Source: DASZHA01 sp049644325
GTDB lineage: Bacteria > Chloroflexota > Dormibacteria > DASZGP01
Direction of reading: 5' to 3'
NCBI GenBank assembly: GCA_049644325.1
Contig: JBARRR010000063.1
Coordinates: forward strand, 1 to 10,980
DNA: 10,980 nucleotides
Both the position numbers and the translations under genes were made by a program. A model generated the notes under the pieces. The model had not been told where the DNA came from and searched no databases. It saw nothing but the letters and a program-made list of their open reading frames with translations. This document shows positions 1 through 6,377 of this stretch, one piece after another (position 1 is the first letter of the stretch; each line of letters begins with the position of its first letter).

Positions 1-511
1 GGTCGAACACGACCGGTTCACCGGTATGGGCATCGACAGCCACGATCTGCACCGTTCGTTCCGGCCAGCGCTGACTGGGCAGCCGAGCGGCGACCGTAGC
101 GCGCCACCGCGTTTGCCCGGAGCCGTCCGACGCGGCATCCATCTCGAGCGCCGCCGCACCCAGTCTGCGGCGCATGTCGGCCGCATCCTCAGCGGCGGCG
201 ATGATCTCGCTCGTCCTCCGCATGTGATCGACCATCGGCCCAATGGGACCGCGTCCACCGTCGGATCCGACCGGACCGGTCCGTTGCTGGGGCGCAAAGG
301 AAAGGATGTCGGCAAGCAGTTGGGTTGGTCTCGCGCTAGTTATCTGGGCAGCGGCCGTCGATCCGGCCGACGTCCCGATGATCAGATCGGCCTCGGTCAC
401 ATCCAACCCGGCATCAAACAAGCCGGCGATGACGCCGATCAACCACGCATTGCCTGCCGATCCGCCACCACCGAGGACCAACGCTCGCTGCGGGATGGGC
501 GTCACGGGCAT
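1..511 (-). CDS. Patatin-like phospholipase family protein (partial, 3' end outside window)
   Basis: Reading leftward from ATG at 511 gives an uninterrupted frame that runs off the left edge, so about 170 N-terminal residues are visible. The patatin hallmarks are in the expected order. A glycine-rich oxyanion loop, GGGGSAGNAW, lies at residues 14-23, and the nucleophile elbow GTSAG lies at 46-50 with Ser48. Further on, residues decoded near positions 1-45 read VAVDAHTGEPVVFD, which is typical of bacterial patatins. The catalytic Asp (DGG-type motif) would lie beyond the window. Patatins are Ser-Asp dyad acyl hydrolases acting on phospholipids or acylglycerols; the substrate here is unknown. 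Other in-frame starts exist at ATG 559 and GTG 577. I chose 511 because it places the glycine loop the usual distance from the N-terminus, but no start has a convincing ribosome binding site. The gene is divergent from the pilin-type promoter at 631. Confidence 0.85.
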   Translation of the reverse strand, partial: MPVTPIPQRALVLGGGGSAGNAWLIGVIAGLFDAGLDVTEADLIIGTSAGSTAAAQITSARPTQLLADILSFAPQQRTGPVGSDGGRGPIGPMVDHMRRTSEIIAAAEDAADMRRRLGAAALEMDAASDGSGQTRWRATVAARLPSQRWPERTVQIVAVDAHTGEPVVFD

Positions 512-630
512 TCCAGCATGATCGGGCACTTCGGTCGGGTGCGTTCGACGAATGGGCATCACACGATCATCGTTCACGGTCCAACGTCAGGCCTTGGCCT
601 ATGGCAGTCGCAAACAAACAGGCATCGCGA

Positions 631-660
631 TTGACGACAGCCTTGTGTAGGTGCTAGAGT
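631..660 (+). promoter_or_regulatory. Predicted sigma70-type promoter of pilin copy A
   Basis: The -35 box TTGACG (631-636) and -10 box TAGAGT (655-660) are separated by 18 bases. The same two boxes at the same spacing occur in copy B (TTGACG and TACATT). The intervening spacer has diverged more than the -35 box, which suggests that the boxes are the selected part. The expected transcription start is near 667, just before the first hairpin of the leader. Confidence 0.55.
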
Positions 661-661
661 C

Positions 662-730
662 CGCCCACGTCTGACCTCCCGCAGACCTGATACCGGGTCC
701 GCCCGATGGGCGTGGTAGGGGAGGCAAGGC
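662..730 (+). promoter_or_regulatory. Structured 5' leader copy A: three hairpins and an SD-sequestering pseudoknot
   Basis: Hairpin P1 is GTCTG (669-673) with CAGAC (682-686). Its loop contains CCTCCC (675-680), which can pair fully with GGGAGG (719-724), the Shine-Dalgarno sequence six bases before ATG 731. P2 pairs GACC (684-687) with GGTC (696-699) and overlaps the 3' strand of P1, so P1 and P2 compete for three bases. P3 is CGCCC (700-704) with GGGCG (708-712). The matching leader at 2357-2422 keeps all three stems. It replaces the third pseudoknot pair U-A with C-G, a compensatory change. The structure is inferred by eye and was not computed. Confidence 0.6.
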
Positions 731-835
731 ATGGTTTCTGGTCAGCAGGGCCAGTCGACACTCGAGTGGGTCATAGGCGCCGCCGTGATCTTGGGCACGC
801 TTACAACACAACGGCACATTTGACCCGAACCAGGG
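731..835 (+). pseudogene. Truncated Flp-like prepilin (degraded copy of the pilin at 2423)
   Basis: ATG 731 follows a perfect GGAGG at six bases and opens a frame that begins MVSGQQGQSTLEWVIG. It is nearly identical to the intact pilin for the first 24 residues. A net four-base insertion around 801-826, relative to copy B, then shifts the frame, giving TTQRHI and a TGA at 821-823. The 30-residue product would keep the prepilin cleavage region but lose half the hydrophobic helix and the whole C-terminal part. Homology to copy B can be followed out of frame to the AACCAGGG block at 828-835. I read this as a decayed pilin gene. A translated short peptide cannot be excluded, since the promoter, leader and ribosome binding site look intact. 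Confidence 0.75.
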
Positions 836-878
836 TGGGGCGCGATTTCGCCTCCTGGGCTTTACCTTTGCGTCGCGG

Positions 879-2219
879 CTACTTCTTTGCTGAATAGAGC
901 TTCCACTCGCCAGGCACGCCTTTGAGTGCCCGGGTGCCGAGATCGTCGAAGTCAATCCCCGAACCCGCAACCAGTGGGGGAACTGCGCCAGAGACCACGA
1001 CTTCACCCGCGCCGGCTTCTCCCATGACGCGCTCCGCGATGTGAACTGCAATCCCACCGACATCTTGGCCACGTTGCTCGATCTCGCCGGTGTGGAGCCC
1101 GGTCCGGACTTCGATCCCGAGTTGTCGCACCGCGTCCGTCAGCGCGAGGGCGCACCTGATGGCCCGTGCCGGGCCATCGAATGTGGCGAGGCACCCGTCC
1201 CCTGTCGACTTGACCAGGCGTCCGCGGAACCGCTCAATCTCCCGCAGGGTCACGGTGTCGTGCTCGTCGAGGAGGCGGTGCCATTGCCGGTCGCCCATGT
1301 CCGCTGCGTGCTGGGTCGAGCCGACAATGTCGGTGAATAGCACCGTTGCGAGGACACGGTCGTCGAGGTCTGGCGCGCCCCTGGTACCCGTGAAAAACGC
1401 CTGCACTTCGTCGAGGGTCCACTCGACGTCATGTAGCCACGGAATGCCCCAGAAACCGGGCCGCTCGACATAACGGGCATCCTGGATGTGATCGGCAAGA
1501 TACCGGCTGTGGCCAGGCCGGATGTAGGACATGTCTGCGTGGGAGATGATCAGAGTCGGCGCTTTGACGGTCGACAGAATTCCGCGCAGATCGACGTTTT
1601 TGAGGCCATCCTGCACATAGCTCTCGACACTCGCCGGGTTCATCGATAGCCGCTCGAGCCGACCGAACCAGGCACGGAAGCGCTGGTCGTCCGCCAGCTC
1701 CGGGGCGAGCATGCGGAGGTGCTCGCCGGAACCCCACCCAGCGACGAACGCAGCGGCAAATTGCTCGGCCGCTTGGGTGGGGAAGCCCGATGGGTAGTCG
1801 TGGTGGCGACGAAAGGTCGCGAAGCAATTCACCAGGGCCAGAGCTCGAGTCCTCTCGGGAAAGGTGGCGGCAAACAACATGGCAGTCCACCCGCCCCCCT
1901 CGGTGGCGAGGAACGCAGCTCGCTCCGATTCCGCCGCGTCGAGCACCCATCGGAAGTCCATCGCCGCCTCTTCGAAAGTTGCGGCGCCGAGACGGACCGG
2001 GTCAGACGATCCCGTCCCCCGGGGGTTGCAAAGGATGAGGCGCGAGAACGACGCCAGGCGACGCAAATAACGCTCGATAGGCGGATGCTCCCAGACCACA
2101 TCGAGGTTGCCACCGCGCACTCCTGACGCGTACACGAGGTCTATCGGGCCGTCGCCCACCACCTGGTACGCAATCTTGCCTTCAGGGCTGTCTGCGAATT
2201 GGACTGGCGGAGGGTTCAC
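879..2219 (-). CDS. Alpha/beta-hydrolase-like domain fused to class III adenylate cyclase
   Basis: The protein has 446 residues and starts at GTG 2219; an upstream in-frame stop leaves no earlier start. Residues 1-285 resemble the alpha/beta-hydrolase half of a well-known bacterial fusion family. Residues 288-446 are a class III nucleotidyl cyclase. Metal-binding Asp297 lies in FTDIVGS and Asp341 in STGDG. Lys337 sits at the adenine-selecting position, and Arg397 lies in AVHIAERV. His393 replaces the usual Asn; from memory, this is common in the subfamily. These residues favour ATP to cAMP activity. In the hydrolase half, the nucleophile elbow expected to be GxSxG reads ATEGG (105-109), with Glu107 at the Ser position, and I see no clear catalytic His near 255-262. 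That half may therefore be a sensor rather than an enzyme. The gene lies on the opposite strand between two copies of the pilin start region. Confidence 0.9.
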   Translation of the reverse strand: MNPPPVQFADSPEGKIAYQVVGDGPIDLVYASGVRGGNLDVVWEHPPIERYLRRLASFSRLILCNPRGTGSSDPVRLGAATFEEAAMDFRWVLDAAESERAAFLATEGGGWTAMLFAATFPERTRALALVNCFATFRRHHDYPSGFPTQAAEQFAAAFVAGWGSGEHLRMLAPELADDQRFRAWFGRLERLSMNPASVESYVQDGLKNVDLRGILSTVKAPTLIISHADMSYIRPGHSRYLADHIQDARYVERPGFWGIPWLHDVEWTLDEVQAFFTGTRGAPDLDDRVLATVLFTDIVGSTQHAADMGDRQWHRLLDEHDTVTLREIERFRGRLVKSTGDGCLATFDGPARAIRCALALTDAVRQLGIEVRTGLHTGEIEQRGQDVGGIAVHIAERVMGEAGAGEVVVSGAVPPLVAGSGIDFDDLGTRALKGVPGEWKLYSAKK

Positions 2220-2325
2220 AGCTCGCGCGACCTGATCGGCATGCTGGGTAGCCTAGCCGCGCGGGGATGTCCTCCGCCGTGTCACGTTTTAGAGTTTAGG
2301 CGTACGCAAACAAACACGTGTGCGA

Positions 2326-2355
2326 TTGACGACAACTGCTCTAGGGTGCTACATT
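2326..2355 (+). promoter_or_regulatory. Predicted sigma70-type promoter of the pilus operon
   Basis: The -35 box TTGACG (2326-2331) and -10 box TACATT (2350-2355) have an 18-base spacer. Both boxes recur at identical spacing in copy A. Transcription should start near 2362, immediately before the P1 hairpin at 2364, so the folded leader would fill the entire 5' untranslated region. Confidence 0.6.
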
Positions 2356-2356
2356 C

Positions 2357-2422
2357 CGTCCACGTCTGACCCCCTGCAGACCTTATAGGTCCGCCCGCGA
2401 GGGCGTAGTTGGGGGGAACGAC
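2357..2422 (+). promoter_or_regulatory. Structured 5' leader of the pilus operon: candidate riboswitch or RNA thermometer-like element
   Basis: P1 is GTCTG (2364-2368) with CAGAC (2377-2381). Its loop holds CCCCCT (2370-2375), able to pair with the GGGGGG run (2411-2416) that serves as Shine-Dalgarno six bases before ATG 2423. P2 is GACCT (2379-2383) with AGGTC (2387-2391), and it shares GAC with P1. P3 is CGCCC (2392-2396) with GGGCG (2401-2405), closed by a GCGA tetraloop of the GNRA type. Competition between P1 and P2 could switch the pseudoknot and so free or hide the ribosome binding site. No U-run follows, so control would be translational. I do not recognise this as a named riboswitch class. 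The main support is that copy A keeps the same pairings with a compensatory change. Confidence 0.6.
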
Positions 2423-2575
2423 ATGATTGCTGGTCAGCAGGGCCAGTCAACGCTCGAGTGGGTCATCGGTGCCGCAGTCATCCTGGGGACGCTGGTCATC
2501 GGCATTGTGGCCTGGAACCAGGGCCTGGTGACCAAGATCGGGTCGATGGTGCAGCAGATGACCAGCGTCCAATAG
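2423..2575 (+). CDS. Flp-like type IVb prepilin (50 aa)
   Basis: A 50-residue protein starting MIAGQQGQSTLEW. The short leader ends in Gly7, followed by QSTLEW with Glu at +5, the Flp/type IVb rule for prepilin peptidase cleavage (G then XXXXE plus an aromatic residue). Residues 14-30 form the hydrophobic helix. The C-terminal 20 residues are polar and end QQMTSVQ. Mature size would be about 43 residues, in the range of small Flp pilins. It should be the major pilus subunit, inserted in the membrane by its helix before assembly. It heads the operon, nine bases before the TadE-like gene. Expression is probably controlled by the structured leader that covers its Shine-Dalgarno run. It would score poorly in gene callers because of its length. 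Confidence 0.85.
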   Translation: MIAGQQGQSTLEWVIGAAVILGTLVIGIVAWNQGLVTKIGSMVQQMTSVQ

Positions 2576-2584
2576 CGGTCACAA

Positions 2585-2977
2585 GTGCGATTTCGATCGC
2601 AGGCAGGTCAAGAGACACTGCAGGCCATTTTCGCGGTGGCTTTCCTGCTGGTGCCCGTCCTGTTCTCGACCCTCGAGATCGGCAACGTCCTCCACCTCTG
2701 GTTGGGCCAGCACGCGGCCGCCGCCGCCGGCGCACGCGTTGCCGGCGCTGACGGGCAGGACGACGCCCAGGTCCGCGACCGCATCGACGTCGAGCTTCGG
2801 GGTGCCGGCATCGACCCGGGCCGCTGCGCCATCGATGTAACCCCCGCACGCGTCGCCTGGCATGAACCGATCACCGTCACGATCACCTCGCATCGCCACA
2901 TCGGGGTGCCCTTCTTGTTCCAGCGCGACGTCGACCTGGTCTCCAGCTTCACAGGACGGGGCGAGGTCAACCATTGA
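2585..2977 (+). CDS. TadE-like pilus assembly / pseudopilin protein
   Basis: The protein has 130 residues and begins at GTG 2585, nine bases after the pilin stop. No clear ribosome binding site is visible, so translation is probably coupled to the pilin. The N-terminus reads RSQAGQETLQAIF and leads into a hydrophobic helix at about residues 14-33, with STLEIGNV just after. This is the TadE pattern of an N-terminal membrane anchor with a downstream acidic residue and an extracytoplasmic domain. The Gly8-Gln9 junction resembles the pilin cleavage site, although the +5 Glu is Gln. The rest (about 45-130) is predicted extracellular and starts with an Ala-rich, coiled stretch. TadE-type pseudopilins are minor pilus or assembly components. 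The gene overlaps the next one by four bases. Confidence 0.75.
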   Translation: MRFRSQAGQETLQAIFAVAFLLVPVLFSTLEIGNVLHLWLGQHAAAAAGARVAGADGQDDAQVRDRIDVELRGAGIDPGRCAIDVTPARVAWHEPITVTITSHRHIGVPFLFQRDVDLVSSFTGRGEVNH

Positions 2978-3459
2978 AGCAGCGCGGGCAGAGCACGCTC
3001 TACACCATCCTCCTGATGCCAACCCTGTTGATGGCGATGTCGTTGGTTGCCGACGTGGGTTCGCTCCAGGTCCACCGGGTTCAGCTCAGCTGGGCCAACG
3101 ACATGGCCCTGGTCGATGCCGTCACCGAGGTCGACCCCGCCTTCTACGCCGCCACCGGCAGGCTCCGCCTGGACGCAGCGGCCATCGGGGTCTACCGACA
3201 GTTCCTGGCGCTCAACCTCGAACCCATGCGCAACCAGATCGCGGGGACGACGCCGAGCTCGGTGGCTGAGGGCGCCGAGGTCGCCATTGTCAACTCGACG
3301 CCGGCGGCCAACCCGTTCTCGGGACACCTCCTCGACCGGCCCGCGATCTGTGCCCGCATCAGGGTTCCCTTCCGCACCAGCCTGGTCGCGCTGGCGGGCT
3401 TCAACCCGGTCCAGACGCTGACCATCAGTGGCGACGCCGAGATCAAGTCGGACGCATGA
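2974..3459 (+). CDS. TadG-like (Tad family) pilus assembly protein
   Basis: The protein has 161 residues and starts at TTG 2974, overlapping the TadE-like stop as TTGA. A GAGGT lies about nine bases upstream. The N-terminus, KQRGQSTLYTILLMPTL, then MSLVADVGSLQVHRVQL, matches the TadG/Tad pattern: a short basic leader, GQ, a single hydrophobic helix (about 9-26), then a DVG motif and a polar helix. The GQSTL string is the same as in the pilin, which suggests processing by the same peptidase. It is shorter than full TadG proteins, which often carry a large von Willebrand A domain; only the anchor plus about 130 residues are present here. Its likely place is membrane-anchored with the C-terminal part outside the cell. 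Confidence 0.7.
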   Translation: MKQRGQSTLYTILLMPTLLMAMSLVADVGSLQVHRVQLSWANDMALVDAVTEVDPAFYAATGRLRLDAAAIGVYRQFLALNLEPMRNQIAGTTPSSVAEGAEVAIVNSTPAANPFSGHLLDRPAICARIRVPFRTSLVALAGFNPVQTLTISGDAEIKSDA

Positions 3460-3469
3460 GCGGCCCGCC

Positions 3470-4126
3470 TTGACCCGCGCGATCTACCTCGGGGTGTTCC
3501 TGGTCTTGTCCCTGGCCGCCGGCGCCATCTACTACGCCAGCACCCGCGACGTGGCGGTGATTGTCGCCAACGGCGACCTCCAGGTGGGCAGCACGATCTC
3601 CAGCGGCGCGGTCACCGTGCGCCGTGTCCACCCCGCCGCGATCCCTGCCGGTAGTGCGCTCCGCCTGGACGAGGTCAACGGCAAGTACGTCGCCTGGCCG
3701 ATCCTCGACGGCCAGTACATCCCGATCAAGGCGCTCAGCGCCGATCGTGCCAGCCTGATCTCCGGCGGCCTGCAGGTTCCAGCTGGCTTCCGGGCCTTGT
3801 CGGTCCCGGTCGGCGCCGCCGATGCCGCCGGCGGGGTGCTCCGTGCCGGCGACTACGTCGATGTCCTGGCGGTGGCCAAGAACCAGGCGCCGGGCGCCAC
3901 CCCGGCGCCGGCCACCACTCTCGGCCGGCGCGTCCTTGTCCTCGGCCTCCGCACCGACCAGGGCCAGGCGCTCGACGCCGGGTCCGGATCAGGCGGCGTG
4001 CGCGGGCTCAACTTCTCCAGCAACCGCGTCGCCAGCGTCATCCTGGCCGTCGCCGAGGGCGACGAGGCTCGTTACGCCTCGGCCGCGGCGGCCTCCACCT
4101 TCACCGTGGTCCTCGACCTGGGATGA
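3470..4126 (+). CDS. CpaB/RcpC-like SAF-domain pilus assembly protein
   Basis: The N-terminal helix (about LGVFLVLSLAAGAIYY) is followed by VIVANGDLQVGSTISSGAVT and then a YIPIKALS stretch. This is the SAF domain layout of CpaB/RcpC proteins of Tad pili. The next part reads GFRALSVPVGAADAAGGVLRAGDYVDVLAV, the second typical CpaB block. In Gram-negative Tad systems CpaB lies in the periplasm and interacts with the secretin and pilus; a similar extracytoplasmic role is inferred. I chose TTG 3470 (218 residues). A longer form from GTG 3428 would overlap the previous gene by 32 bases, and its extra codons (AGA, TCA, AGT, CAT) look unlike the rest. The stop overlaps the start of the ATPase gene as ATGA, so the two are probably translationally coupled. 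Confidence 0.8.
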   Translation: MTRAIYLGVFLVLSLAAGAIYYASTRDVAVIVANGDLQVGSTISSGAVTVRRVHPAAIPAGSALRLDEVNGKYVAWPILDGQYIPIKALSADRASLISGGLQVPAGFRALSVPVGAADAAGGVLRAGDYVDVLAVAKNQAPGATPAPATTLGRRVLVLGLRTDQGQALDAGSGSGGVRGLNFSSNRVASVILAVAEGDEARYASAAAASTFTVVLDLG

Positions 4127-6339
4127 CGCGACCGCGACTGTTGCAGCCCGCGCTCGCCCGCATCGCCGGGGTGCGCGCGGCTGAGTCGCCGTTTTCGATC
4201 TACGTCGACCGCGGCGACAACGCCGCGACCTTCACCACCGACGGCATCAACCGCCACGTTGTCATCCGCACCGGCACCCTGGACCTACTCGAGGCGCCGA
4301 CTGAGGTCCGTCGCCGCCAGGTCGACATGTTCGAGGACCTGCTGGCCGGGCTCGAGGCCCGTTTCCAGCTCCTGGTGACGTCGCGCGCCGCGGCTGCGTT
4401 CCGCCCCCGGGATCCCAGGATCTCCGACTGGCTCAAGGATCGAGCCCGCGAACATCCTTCATACACTCGCCGTGTACACCTGGTTCTCTCCGACGCCGCC
4501 CCTGGGATCGAGCGCCTGGGCGACCGCTGGCGGGCGATGCGCAATCGCCCGGTGCGCGCCGGGCTGGAGGTCGACGGCACGGCCGACCTGCTGCGCCAGG
4601 CAGAGGGCGTGGTCCAGGTGCTGCGGACCATGGGACTGGCGCCGGCACTGGTTGCCGGCCGTGCCCTCGACCGTTTCCTTGACGTGCACCTGCCGGCGGT
4701 AATGGTCAGGCCTGGCGCGGCCTGCGACTGGCTGGAGACAGCGCGGCACCTGTGGCTGGACGACCGTTTCCACCGCACCTTCTTCCTCGATGCCTACCCT
4801 GGCACCGAGCTGGCCGCCGGCTGGCTGGGACATCTCCTCGACCTCCCCGCCGAGTACGACCTCGCCATCCATGGCTTCAAGGTCCCGGCCGCCAGCGTGA
4901 TGCGACTGCTCAACGTCCGTATCCGCAACCTGCAGGCGACCCGGATGGCCGATGCCGCGGCGGCGGCGGTCAGCGATCCCCTGGCCGAGGCCGGGTTGCC
5001 AGAGGCGATCGGGCTGCGACGCGACATCGCCGCCAACGAGCAGCACGCCTACACGCTCTCCGTCTACCTGACACTGACTGCCGACGACGAGGCCGCGCTC
5101 GACGCCATTGGTCGCGCCGCGGCCGACGCCTCCGCTCGATCGATGGCGCGTCTCCTGCCCGCGACGCTGCAGATGGCCGCCGGGCGACTCTGCACCCTAC
5201 CCCTGGGAGCGGACCCGATCACCGCCCAGCGGCTGCTGCCCAGCGGTGTCGTCGCCACCCTCTACCCGTGGCTCTGGGACGAGCTGCAGCAGCCCGGCGG
5301 GCACCTGGTGGGCTTCCGCATCCGCGGCGGGACGCCGGTGATGGTCGACACATTCGACGAGGAGCGTTTCGCCAACGCCAACGTCGGGGTCTTCGGCCAC
5401 TCCGGCGCCGGCAAGACCTTCCTCATGAAGAGCCTGCTGCTGGCAGACGCCGCCGCCGGTACTGGCGCCTTCATCGTCGACCCCGAGGCCGAATACCGTG
5501 GCTTGTGCGAGCAGGTTGGCGGGCAGTGGGTCGACCTGGCGCTGGGCAGCGGCGCCAGCGTCAACGTTCTCGACCCGGCGCTGGCAGCGATGGGGGAGCG
5601 GGATCCTGTTGGCGACCAGGTCATCGACCTCGTCGACCTGGTCAGCACCATGTGCGCCGGGCTCACCGAGGACGACCGGGTCGACCTCGACGAGGCCTTA
5701 CGCGAGGTGCTGGCGCGCATGGGCGGAACGCTTGCCGACGTGCGCCACCTGCTCGACGTCCAGGGCCGGGCGCCGCGCGTGGTGCGATCCCTGCGTCGCT
5801 GGACCGAGGGACAACTGGGCAGCCTTTTCGCCGCCCCCACCAACGTCAGGCTCAGCGCCGACTTCGTGGTCTTCGGCCTGCGCGACCTGAAGGAGGAAGT
5901 CCTGCCGGTGGCGTACTTCCTAATCGCGCAGTGGATCTGGGCTCGTGTCCGCTCGCAGCCGAGCCGGCGCCGGCTGCTGTTCGACGAGGTGGGTCTGCTC
6001 TTCGAGTACCCGCTGGTGCGCAAGTTCCTGGTGCGCCTGGCGCGCCGGGCGCGGAAGTACCAGGGGTCGCTCTGCCTTGTTACGCAGAACGCGGGCGACC
6101 TGCTCAGCTCCGACCAGGGCCTGGTGCTGGCCACAAACCCGTCGACGGTGTTCCTGGGCGCCCAGCGCCAGGCCGAGGCGCAGCGGCTGCAGCGGGCGCT
6201 CGGCCTGACCGACGGCCAGGCCGACTTCCTCGCCAGCGCCGCCCGCGGTCAGTTCCTGCTGGTTGCCGGTGAGACGCGGCATCGGATACGCACCGCCGCC
6301 CCGCCCTGGCACGACGAGGTCCTCCGTCCGCTGGCGTGA
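4123..6339 (+). CDS. VirB4/TraC-type ATPase
   Basis: The protein has 738 residues and starts at ATG 4123. The N-terminal half (about 1-390) has the character of the VirB4/TrbE N-terminal domain. The C-terminal half is a RecA-like motor. Walker A is GHSGAGKT at 425-432, followed by AFIVDPEAEY, a string typical of VirB4/TraC. Walker B is LLFDE at 618-622, and a TQN motif with Gln655 sits at the sensor position. The end, RGQFLLVAGETRHRIR, also matches the family. VirB4 ATPases energise type IV secretion and pilus biogenesis at the cytoplasmic membrane. Here the gene is the last of a Tad-like pilin set and overlaps CpaB by four bases, so it is probably the motor of the pilus in place of a TadA-type ATPase. 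No transmembrane segment stands out. Confidence 0.88.
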   Translation: MTRPRLLQPALARIAGVRAAESPFSIYVDRGDNAATFTTDGINRHVVIRTGTLDLLEAPTEVRRRQVDMFEDLLAGLEARFQLLVTSRAAAAFRPRDPRISDWLKDRAREHPSYTRRVHLVLSDAAPGIERLGDRWRAMRNRPVRAGLEVDGTADLLRQAEGVVQVLRTMGLAPALVAGRALDRFLDVHLPAVMVRPGAACDWLETARHLWLDDRFHRTFFLDAYPGTELAAGWLGHLLDLPAEYDLAIHGFKVPAASVMRLLNVRIRNLQATRMADAAAAAVSDPLAEAGLPEAIGLRRDIAANEQHAYTLSVYLTLTADDEAALDAIGRAAADASARSMARLLPATLQMAAGRLCTLPLGADPITAQRLLPSGVVATLYPWLWDELQQPGGHLVGFRIRGGTPVMVDTFDEERFANANVGVFGHSGAGKTFLMKSLLLADAAAGTGAFIVDPEAEYRGLCEQVGGQWVDLALGSGASVNVLDPALAAMGERDPVGDQVIDLVDLVSTMCAGLTEDDRVDLDEALREVLARMGGTLADVRHLLDVQGRAPRVVRSLRRWTEGQLGSLFAAPTNVRLSADFVVFGLRDLKEEVLPVAYFLIAQWIWARVRSQPSRRRLLFDEVGLLFEYPLVRKFLVRLARRARKYQGSLCLVTQNAGDLLSSDQGLVLATNPSTVFLGAQRQAEAQRLQRALGLTDGQADFLASAARGQFLLVAGETRHRIRTAAPPWHDEVLRPLA

Positions 6340-6377
6340 CGTGCGAGACTTGCTGACTGTCACCAGAGGAGGGTGTC

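Larger units (their letters stand above)
609..835 (+). repeat. Direct repeat copy A (promoter, leader and pilin start), truncated
   Basis: This stretch is an imperfect direct repeat of 2305-2523. Both begin with CGCAAACAAACA, then share TTGACGACA, the ACGTCTGACC and GGTCCGCCCG blocks, GGTCAGCAGGGCCAGTC, CTCGAGTGGGTCAT and finally AACCAGGG. Similarity fades just after 835, about 40 bases before the stop of the cyclase gene. The copies differ by many substitutions and a few small indels, so the duplication is not recent. It may mark an ancestral tandem pair of pilin genes. Confidence 0.85.
2305..2523 (+). repeat. Direct repeat copy B (promoter, leader and pilin start), intact
   Basis: This is the counterpart of 609-835, lying about 1.69 kb downstream in the same orientation. 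It begins at CGCAAACAAACA and remains alignable to AACCAGGG (2516-2523) inside the pilin gene. Unlike copy A, it leads into an intact pilin and a complete operon. Bases 2220-2304 between the cyclase start and this repeat hold no gene; I see no clear promoter for the cyclase there. Confidence 0.85.

Noticed and set aside
26..634. Plus-strand open frame of about 200 residues at the left edge
   Set aside because: Its product is Arg/Pro/Gly-rich with no domain. The opposite strand encodes a clear patatin over 1-511, and the frame also runs through the repeat promoter.
2357..2422. Known c-di-GMP riboswitch (GEMM-I or class II) in the pilin leader
   Set aside because: The conserved strings of those classes are not present and the three-hairpin plus SD-pseudoknot layout differs. 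No database search could be run.
3456..3473. ATG overlapping the TadG-like stop (ATGA) as the CpaB start
   Set aside because: It is in another frame and meets a stop after five codons. The CpaB frame begins at TTG 3470 or GTG 3428.
5262..6134. Long minus-strand open frame inside the ATPase gene
   Set aside because: A high-GC shadow of the VirB4-type gene, with Ser/Arg-rich low-complexity translation and no motif.
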